From: Chelonoidis abingdonii
Lineage: Eukaryota > Chordata > Testudines > Testudinidae
DNA: 64,000 bases
Direction: 5' to 3'
Assembly (NCBI RefSeq): GCF_003597395.2
Contig: NC_133770.1
Span: forward strand, 17,611,736 to 17,675,735
In this document: positions 57,957 to 64,000 of the stretch, piece by piece
Position numbering within the stretch: position 1 is the first letter of the stretch
Layout: each line of letters opens with the position of its first letter
Position numbers and translations under genes: made by a program
Notes under the pieces: model-generated
What the model saw: the letters and a program-made list of their open reading frames with translations, nothing else
The model's database searches: none
Told to the model about the DNA's origin: nothing

Positions 57957-58241
57957 CAGGGGTCGGCAACCTTTCAGAAGTTGTGTGCTGAGTCTTATTC
58001 ACTCTGATGTAAGGTTTTGTGTGCCAGTAATACATTTTAACGTTTTTAGAAGGTCTCTTTCTATAAGTCTATAATATTTAACTAAACTGTTGTATGTAAA
58101 GTAAATAAGGTTTTTAAAATGTTTAAGAAGCTTCATTTAAAATTAAATTAAAATGCAGAGCTCCCTGGACTGGTGGGCAGGACCTGGGCAGTGTGAGTGC
58201 CACTGAAAATCAGCTTGCGTGCCATAGGTTTCCTGCCCCTG
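57957..58241. mobile_element. Short hAT element with 8-bp duplication
   Basis: Ends CAGGGGTCGGCAACCTTTC and inverse CAGGGGCAGGAAACCTATGG. Flanks GATTAGAT (57949-57956) and GGTTAGAT (58242-58249) agree at 7 of 8. The interior is AT-rich with TGTGTGCCAGTAATAC, typical of this Charlie-like family. Confidence 0.88.
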
Positions 58242-59687
58242 GGTTAGATGATCACTAATTAATATAACCCAGAACCTCTCTGTGTTAGTTCTTTGTAATG
58301 GACAAATAACCAACTAATGGTGAAATTGATTCCATCCAGGGAACAGAGTGCGCTGAAGAGAGCTCCATTAATGGACTATCAAGGATATTTCACGTGAGGA
58401 CAGAGATACATGGAGCCGTAGAGAAGTTTGCATAGTGCATACATGTATTCTGTGCAGGTGTACTCTGAAGTGTTATTCTGAAGGGATGATATGTGGAAAA
58501 AACCCAAAATTCTGTACCTGTATTATTAATTACATACTAGGGTCTTTAAAAATGAAAGCATTTTTACAGTCTAATATATGTTTTTCCATTTATTCTGTTG
58601 GAGTGAATAGCAAAAAGGTAAGCAGTGTGGTGAGTGTAACTGACTGCTAATCTCACTTTTTTTTAATATTCAGTTTCACATTTTGTGTCTCATACACCAA
58701 TACAATGTTGTTAAGGTTTTTAATTTGAGTTAAATGTGCTTAAGCTGCTAGTGCTCATGAAGTTTGTATCAGTAAGTTTACACCCAAATTAGGTTTTTAA
58801 TTAAACACGTTTCCCCCAGACACACAGAGCACCCCAGCTGCCACTGAAGGTGTTACAAATTATTGTGTTCTGTACCTTGAAAATCAGACCCGTAAAGTTT
58901 AAACATTCAAGTTAATGAGTGTTTGAAGGCTTAATGGAGCCTAAGAATAGCAGAGTACTCTGTCTTTATATACTAAGTCACATTGCTGCGTGCTAGTAGA
59001 GGTTGGGAAGGTGAGAAAAGCTTAAGTAGGGCCCTTTCTTGATGTCGTGGAAAATAGTGCTGTCTATCTAGTGACTTTCTGTTCGAAAGCACAATTTTTC
59101 TATACTCTGTTACACTTAGATGGAGTAAAGCAACCATTGGAATGCCCCCAAACGTGCGCACGCTCTCCCTCCTCCCCCCAAAAATCATGGTGTAACTTTT
59201 GTTTTTGTTGTGGTTGCTCAATTGTGTGTAAATGTAATGGGCCATAGATGTTGCACAAAAGCGCATATCCCTCCCAGAGCTAAATCCACTTGAATTCAAG
59301 TGAACAGGTTTCTTGACGCAACCAGAGTTGCATTTTAGGTCCTGAAGTTTTTGCTATCACTTGGCATTTTGCTATCTCAAATGCCAGTATTGACAATTTA
59401 CCCTGTATCATATCAGATTTGTAGATATCAGGGAGAGAAATTGAAATAGGCAGATAAAAGTCCTCTTATTTTTGCTAGAAGACTTTCAGTGCCTGCTCTA
59501 ACTACTGTTTCCTAGGAAGCTGACCCTATAGCACTGTATGCCTTTAAGGGCATACAGGTATTACATTTTGTAACGTGCAGCAATAATTTCTATGTATGTG
59601 GGTCTAAATTGTGTGAACTGTAGGTATAAGGCTACTCTATACTTGGTTGATCCCTAATGTAAGTATTATGTTAATGAACATCTCTTA

Positions 59688-60522
59688 GGCCTTTGTCTAT
59701 ACTACGGAGTTAGGTCGACGTAAGACAGCTTACGATATGCACCTAACTACGTCAGTGTACACACTTCAGCCTTGCTTCCACCGATATAAGCGCCCTACTG
59801 CACTGACATCATAACTCCACGTCCATGAGAGGCATAGGACTTATGTCAGTGTAGTTAGGACAGTGCAGTGTCTGTGTAGATGCTAGGTTACTTACATCTA
59901 TTGGCTGTCATTCTGTCTATTTAATGGCTCCTGGCTCCCAACTTGCCAGCCTGTCTCCGCTCTAAGCAGTGCTGCCACCCAGGCTTCTGGCTCGGGCTGC
60001 TGCCTGGGCTCCCTGCTTCCCACAGGGAGCCCTGCTGCCCTCCTGGCTCCCTGCTCCTAGCCCAGCTGCTGCCCAAACTCCTGGCTCCCCATGCCGATCT
60101 GGGCTGCCACCCGGACTCTTGGCTCCCCACTGGGAGCACAGCAGCCAACCAGACTCTGTGCACGGATCTTCCCTCAAGGAGTCTGGTTACCCTCTCTCAG
60201 GCTCTCGGCTCCCTGCTCCACACTGGGAAAATGGCTGTACCCAGTGTGGGGAACTCCGCACCTGGAGCCCAGTGCGGAGCCAAGACATCAAGGGGGACAG
60301 GGGGAGCCGAGAAGCTGATGGGGAGCTGCACATGGAGCTGAGAGCCCTGACTTTCAGCACCCCCAAAGCTGCACCTCTTAAGTTGGTGTAAGTGCTCCTG
60401 GTGAGGATGTGCACCACCGGCAGAAGGAGGGCTGCGTGGACATGAACCACTGCCGTAATTATGGCAGTGGCTGTAAGTTGTCCTAACATAGGTCGGCTTA
60501 AGTTTGTAGTGTAGACATGCCC
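59688..60522. mobile_element. Harbinger non-autonomous element with GC-rich filler
   Basis: Left end GGCCTTTGTCTATACTACGG. Right end inverse GGGCATGTCTACACTACAAA. Flanks TTA (59685-59687) and TTG (60523-60525). The central part (59925-60400) is GC-rich with repeated GGCTCCC motifs and gives long ORFs on both strands that I do not regard as genes. It ends only 129 bases before GALNT11 exon 4. Confidence 0.8.
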
Positions 60523-60651
60523 TTGAGCGTAACACTGAAATGTGAGAGAAGAATTTCTAATTCAATATTAGTGTTGCTGTTTATGGAGCTTTGTTAGGAG
60601 GTTCAGTCTTGTACAAATGTACATTGACCATGTGTGTGTCTTTTTTTGTAG

Positions 60652-60818
60652 GTGCAGAGAAAAGTCCTACCCTTCTGATTTACCATTTGCCAGCATTGTT
60701 ATCTGTTTCTATAACGAAGCATTTTCTGCTTTGCTTCGGACAGTACGTAGCGTACTGGATCGCACTCCAGCATATCTTCTTCATGAGATTATCTTGGTGG
60801 ATGACAACAGTGAATTGG
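60652..60818 (+). CDS. GALNT11: GALNT11 exon 4, start of catalytic domain (partial gene)
   Basis: The 167-bp exon completes the lysine codon and encodes [40 protein letters not shown] and [15 protein letters not shown]. This is the first strand-helix-strand unit of the GT27 catalytic domain (GT-A fold), where the nucleotide-sugar pocket begins. The cysteine is the conserved one at the domain edge. The acceptor is TTTTTTTGTAG/G and the donor TTGG/GTGAGT at 60818/60819, phase 1. The protein reaches about residue 195 of roughly 600. The DxH motif, the acceptor site and the C-terminal ricin-like lectin domain must lie beyond the window. Confidence 0.95.
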
Positions 60819-62344
60819 GTGAGTGACAATCTCAGTAATGCATTTGTGCTGGCGTTGCACATCTGTGCTTGCACATACTGGTGATGTTTGGTTTTCCTAT
60901 CTCTTCCTATGCTTTTATCAGTAAATCATGTATTGTGTAGACATGACCATTCAAAATAGTTAGTTTTTTAACTTCACTCGGACCAACTAGAGTTAAGTGT
61001 TAATGTCAATAATAGTGAAGATTTAAGCAGCTGGGATCAGTTGAGCTATGAATAACATATGACAATATATAGGAAAGTTTGTGGGGCCAGCTTAGTATTC
61101 AGAATGGCTTTTGCAGATGCTCTAAGAATAGATTCTTCGGGCCCAAACTCTCCACAAGCCTATATTTACTACTCAAAAAGTGTTGCCTATACACAGTCCT
61201 GTGGTACATTATTGTTTCTGTGGCCATATAAGTTGCTGTCGCACTACAGATATAGTGTGTGATTTCTGCCAGCTCATCAATTCAGTGGTGGTGGTGTACC
61301 TGGGAGCAGAGTCCAGCTCTTGGTCTGGGAATGCTATGCATTACTCTCCGGCAATCTTGTGGTTGTCCCAGGAGTGGTTTTCACTAGCTTTTGATGGAGC
61401 AGCTGTCCAGCCCTGGGAAGCTGGAAGAGGGTTAGTGCAGTGGTGAGGCCCCTAAAGGGGGTAGGTCTGTCAGAATGAGTTGTCAAATATTTGTCTGTGG
61501 TTTAAAGATCATGCGCCAACCCTTTTCCTTAGCACACTCTGCAAATCAAAATAAGCCACTAACTTGGAAGCATGCTGGCATTTGATAAGCTAAGCAGCAG
61601 CTGAGAAATGTGTCGGTGTGAACACCAATTACAGCAGCATTGTGTGTGCTTCCTATTTTCTTGCTATATAAACATCTGCAGCCTTATGTATCTCTTTCAT
61701 CTGATCCTTTTTTAATATACATAATTAACTTCTGTTTATCACCACCTGATATCAGGCTTGTCTTTGTGAGGCTGATTACATCTGTATGGTTTAGAATGGA
61801 ATTCCCTTGTTCTTACAAGGCGAATTTGTTTCTATTGAGTCAGAGCAAATGTTAAAGTTGGAGAGAGAACTAGGATTAAATACTCTGTCCTTTGCCAATA
61901 AGCATGCCTAATGTTGAAATGCCTATTTCGTGGTTGTCCTCTTGAGGTTTGGAAGGAGTGTCCATCCCACACCACAGAGTTTCTGGCACCACTTACTGCT
62001 TTCAAGTTTCAGAGCCTTTAAGTTCAGCAGTAAACTTAACTCAAATTTGAGTCTTCAAATATGGCACTGACTAAACATAAACATCCTTCCTTGCTGACTA
62101 AGCCCGCTGACCCGGCAACTATTTTGGTATGTTGTTATTCTGAAAGCCTAGTTAGTGTCAGGTGTGGTCATGCTCATATTTCTAATTTTAAACTAGCCTC
62201 ATGTGGCTGGAGAATGGAGTGAGATTTCTTCAAACAAAAGGCTTTGTGCACTCTCTCTCATTGGTAGTGCAACAAACTAATGATGACATTGATACCTTCT
62301 TCTAACGAAATAAATTTCAAAAGCAAAAGAGAGCAGGGGTGGTT
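60819..62344 (+). other. GALNT11: GALNT11 intron 4 (continues beyond the window), first part
   Basis: Starts with GTGAGT. No further GALNT11 exon is recognisable up to 64000. No repeat is identified with confidence in this stretch. Confidence 0.75.
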
Positions 62345-62540
62345 TTCTCATTAAGACCCTGGACCAGAATGTCAGTCCCTGGCTCTGTACAGATTTCTTG
62401 TGTGGTCTTCGGTAAATCGCCAAATTCCTCTGTGCCTTCATTAACTGTGTGTAAAATGGAGATGATAGTACCTTCTTTCTCCAACATTTTGTCTTATCTG
62501 TTTAGCTCTTCATGACAAAGATTCTCTCTGACTTTATTTA
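62345..62540 (+). mobile_element. MIR-like SINE
   Basis: CAGTCCCTGGCTCTGTACAG, then TGTGGTCTTCGGTAAATCGC, then CTGTGTGTAAAATGGAGATG and ATAGTACCTTCTTTCT match MIR order. Confidence 0.65.
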
Positions 62541-62613
62541 TCCAGCCTCCTAATGTAATGAGGCTTTGGTCAGGTTTGGGGCCTGTAGGTGCTATTGTAA
62601 TATAAATAACAGT

Positions 62614-63891
62614 ATACTCATGAGGGCATTCTGCACCTAAAAAATAAAAAATTCTGTAAACAGTATTTTAAAATCCTGCTTGTTTCATTTGTCAATAAAT
62701 AAATGCAGAGGCTCCAGCATAGCAGTGGGGAGCACAGACCGCTGGCTGCATGAAGGTGGGAGATGACTCTGCAGCCTCCCCATCCCTGGGACACAGACTG
62801 AGTGGTGGGCTTCACCTGACCCTGACGCAGCACAATGTCTGGGCATGTCCCAAAAACTCCTGGGGCCCTGCCCCTCTGTGCCAGGCACACCAGGTGTGGG
62901 GGAAGCAGGCTCAACCAGGCAGGATGCAAGTGTGGAGGGGCTCAGTGTGGGGTGAGAAGATTCTGTGTGGGACAATCTGGGTGCAGTGGGGAGGTTTAGG
63001 TGTGGGGGGAGCTGGATGCACAGAGGCTTGTTGGGAGCGGATTGCAAGTGCAGGGGCAATGGGACACTGCAGGGGCTTCCAGGTGAAGGTGGTTGGGGCT
63101 CAGCGGAGTGTCTAAGTGTGAGGGTTTCAGTGGAGGTGTCTTCTTGGTGGGGGACTGGGACTTGGTGGGGTGGGTGTCTGGGTGCAGCTAGTTGGAGGTC
63201 AGTGGCATGGGGTTCTGGATGTGAGGGCTTAGGGTGGTGCAGGGAGTCGGGCATCGGGGTGGAGATTTGAGTGCAGGGAGCTCAGTGGGGCGTGTTCTGG
63301 GTGCAGGGGTGTGGATCTGGGTGCAGGGGGCTTCAGATGCAGGGTTTGAGGTTCAGTGGAGTGGGGTTTGGGTATGGAGGGCTAGTGGGGTTCTGGATGT
63401 ACCAGGTGAGGCTTGGCAGGGGTGTCTGTTTATGGGAGGTCTGGATGCACGGGGGTTGGGTCGATGGGGGAGCAGCTCCCTGTACAGTGGCCCCTCCCCT
63501 CACAACTGAGGAGTGATGGGGGTAGGGAACAGGGGAGGATGCTGAGCTTTCTGCAGCTGTGGGATGTTTCTGGAGATGAGTCTGACAGAGCCCCAGCCAC
63601 TCCTTGCAGGGAAAGAGGGAGTCCCATCCTCTCCTGTCTCCAGCCCAGCTGGGACTAGCAGCTGATCCAAGATCATGGTAGGAGCCACTGGCTGGGGTGT
63701 CGCCAGCCCTGCGGTGATTTACCTCTCCACTGGCTGCTCCGGGTGCCTGAAATGATGTACCTACACTGCTAGGGAGTAATGTGTGACTGCTCTTGCAGCT
63801 TCCCTTTGCTTCCCTGTCAGCAAGTCATTTTTCTGTGGGGATGCAAATAAATCTGTGCTGGACATGAATTTGCAGAATTCCCCCGGGAGTA
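62614..63891. mobile_element. G-rich hAT-like element
   Basis: The left end near 62616 reads ACTCATGAGGGCATTCTGCA. The right end inverse near 63891 reads TACTCCCGGGGGAATTCTGC, an imperfect terminal inverted repeat. Between 62920 and 63480 a G-rich tandem-like array repeats GGTGCAGGGG or GGTGTGGGG motifs every 20-50 bases and yields spurious ORFs. Target duplication is unclear. Confidence 0.6.
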
Positions 63892-64000
63892 AATAATAGA
63901 ACTGAACTGAATTCTGGAGAAGAGAAGAGGATGCCGTTTGGTTTGTGGGTGTGATTTTTTTGGCATTCGTTAATTAGAAAAAAAAACAGTTGTGCTAGTC

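Larger units (their letters stand above)
57307..60651 (+). other. GALNT11: GALNT11 intron 3
   Basis: From GTATGT at 57307 to TTTTTTTGTAG ending at 60651. It contains a short hAT (57957-58241) and a Harbinger element (59688-60522). The other parts, 57307-57956 and 58242-59687, show no supported gene. Confidence 0.9.

Noticed and set aside
59943..60391. ORFs of 130-140 codons in intron 3
   Set aside because: They lie in the GC-rich filler of a Harbinger element, in several frames on both strands, with no recognisable domain.

Overview
The window is vertebrate nuclear DNA, most probably from a cryptodiran turtle. It is gene-poor and rich in transposons. The repeats fit that assignment: tRNA-headed SINEs with intact A and B boxes, CR1 LINEs on both strands, Penelope-like retroelements, PIF/Harbinger elements with 3-bp target duplications, many hAT elements with 8-bp duplications, and old MIR/CORE-SINE copies. 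The species call is inference from repeat types; nothing in the window fixes it.

Only one host gene can be supported. It is the 5' part of GALNT11 (polypeptide N-acetylgalactosaminyltransferase 11) on the + strand. A CpG island with a likely noncoding first exon lies near 20.2-20.7 kb. Three coding exons follow at 51023-51317, 57183-57306 and 60652-60818. Their splice phases agree and together they encode about the first 195 residues: signal anchor, stem and the start of the GT27 catalytic domain. The rest of the gene lies beyond the right edge. The first intron is about 30.5 kb and holds most of the repeats.

From about 360 to 6110 lies the most unusual structure. It has long inverted arms, each made of CCAAT-bearing tandem repeats followed by a first exon with a conserved CAG/GTAAAT donor. 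Each arm then leads to a different second exon, and the two transcription units converge on a centre with poly(A) signals. It looks like a decayed, internally reduced linear DNA virus or a Polinton-like element, but I could not name the family. Two hAT elements interrupt it, one of them next to the left splice acceptor.

Region by region: 1-179 is a Harbinger end; 360-6110 the inverted element; 6325-7012 a hAT with a perfect duplication; 7830-8106 a Penelope foldback; 13582-18036 a nearly complete but broken autonomous hAT carrying a minisatellite and a nested hAT; 18.1-19.7 kb an LTR-like repeat; 20.2-20.7 kb the promoter island; 25.7-28.6 kb a CR1 LINE inside an LTR-like repeat; 28.7-30.6 kb a second CR1; 34.5-38.7 kb a Harbinger with SANT-like and nuclease-like remains; 46.2-47.35 kb a Penelope element inserted in a SINE; 52.0-54.4 kb and 59.7-60.5 kb further Harbinger elements in GALNT11 introns; 62.6-63.9 kb a G-rich hAT-like repeat. 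The long ORFs in GC-rich stretches are by-products of repeat composition.
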